Shown here: positions 34,392 to 64,000 of the stretch, piece after piece
Layout of the letters: each line of letters starts with the position of its first letter
Position numbering within the stretch: position 1 is the first letter of the stretch
Assembly (NCBI RefSeq): GCF_001613365.1
Contig: NZ_BDCF01000001.1
Location: forward strand, 248,001 to 312,000
Direction: 5' to 3'
From: Nocardia xishanensis NBRC 101358
Lineage (GTDB): Bacteria > Actinomycetota > Actinomycetes > Mycobacteriales > Mycobacteriaceae
DNA: 64,000 bases
Made by a program: the position numbers and the translations under genes
The notes under the pieces: model-generated
Told to the model about the DNA's origin: nothing
Database searches by the model: none
What the model saw: the letters and a program-made list of their open reading frames with translations, nothing else

Positions 34392-64000
<29,609 letters not shown>

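Overview
The window looks like a high-GC Gram-positive chromosome of the Nocardia/Rhodococcus/Mycobacterium group, most likely Nocardia. Reasons: strong GC bias in codon third positions, frequent GTG starts, and several families typical of this group (TIGR00027-type SAM methyltransferase, MTB12-like lipoprotein, PptH-like phosphoesterase, very large NRPS genes). No database search was possible; names rest on motifs read in the translations.

Layout. (1) 1-3.7 kb, ordinary chromosome: the 3' end of a urea carboxylase gene, a 50-aa ORF, a WYL regulator, and a head-to-head alcohol dehydrogenase/TetR pair whose shared promoter and both 5' ends appear deleted. (2) 3.8-24.9 kb, a minus-strand polyketide operon. 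Transcription order: PKS A (KS-AT-DH-ER-KR-ACP), PptH-like metallophosphoesterase, two small unknown proteins (76 and 188 aa), Baeyer-Villiger-type monooxygenase, SAM methyltransferase, epoxidase-like flavoprotein, secreted epoxide-hydrolase-like protein, PKS B (KS-AT-DH-ER-KR-ACP), a KS-only protein, and a hotdog/DUF4442 protein. Nearly every junction is a 4-nt stop/start overlap. (3) 24.9-25.2 kb, a divergent promoter region with two strong palindromes. (4) 25.2-30.1 kb, a plus-strand operon: SRPBCC protein, MacB-type ABC ATPase and permease, MTB12-like lipoprotein, SnoaL-like protein. (5) 30.2-34.3 kb, accessory genes: MarR regulator and SGNH hydrolase, TetR regulator and peroxiredoxin-like protein (both divergent pairs), a 71-aa secreted peptide, and a Uma2 nuclease pseudogene. 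(6) 34.4 kb to the right edge, the 3' 29.6 kb of one minus-strand NRPS gene that continues beyond the window.

How the parts may work together. Both PKS acyltransferases carry methylmalonyl-type motifs. The PKS A enoylreductase has lost several conserved motifs, so this module may leave a double bond; the operon also encodes an epoxidase-like flavoprotein and an epoxide-hydrolase-like protein that could act on it. The divergent ABC operon probably exports or handles the product. A PptH-like phosphopantetheinyl hydrolase inside a PKS operon is the most unusual element.

The NRPS shows eight adenylation domains with predicted order Ser-Ser-Thr-X(D)-Ser-Thr-Ser-Y. The module 8 epimerase has lost its catalytic motif. 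The protein ends in a condensation domain plus an adenylation fragment, with no carrier protein and no thioesterase. Whether the PKS and NRPS loci form one pathway cannot be decided from this window.
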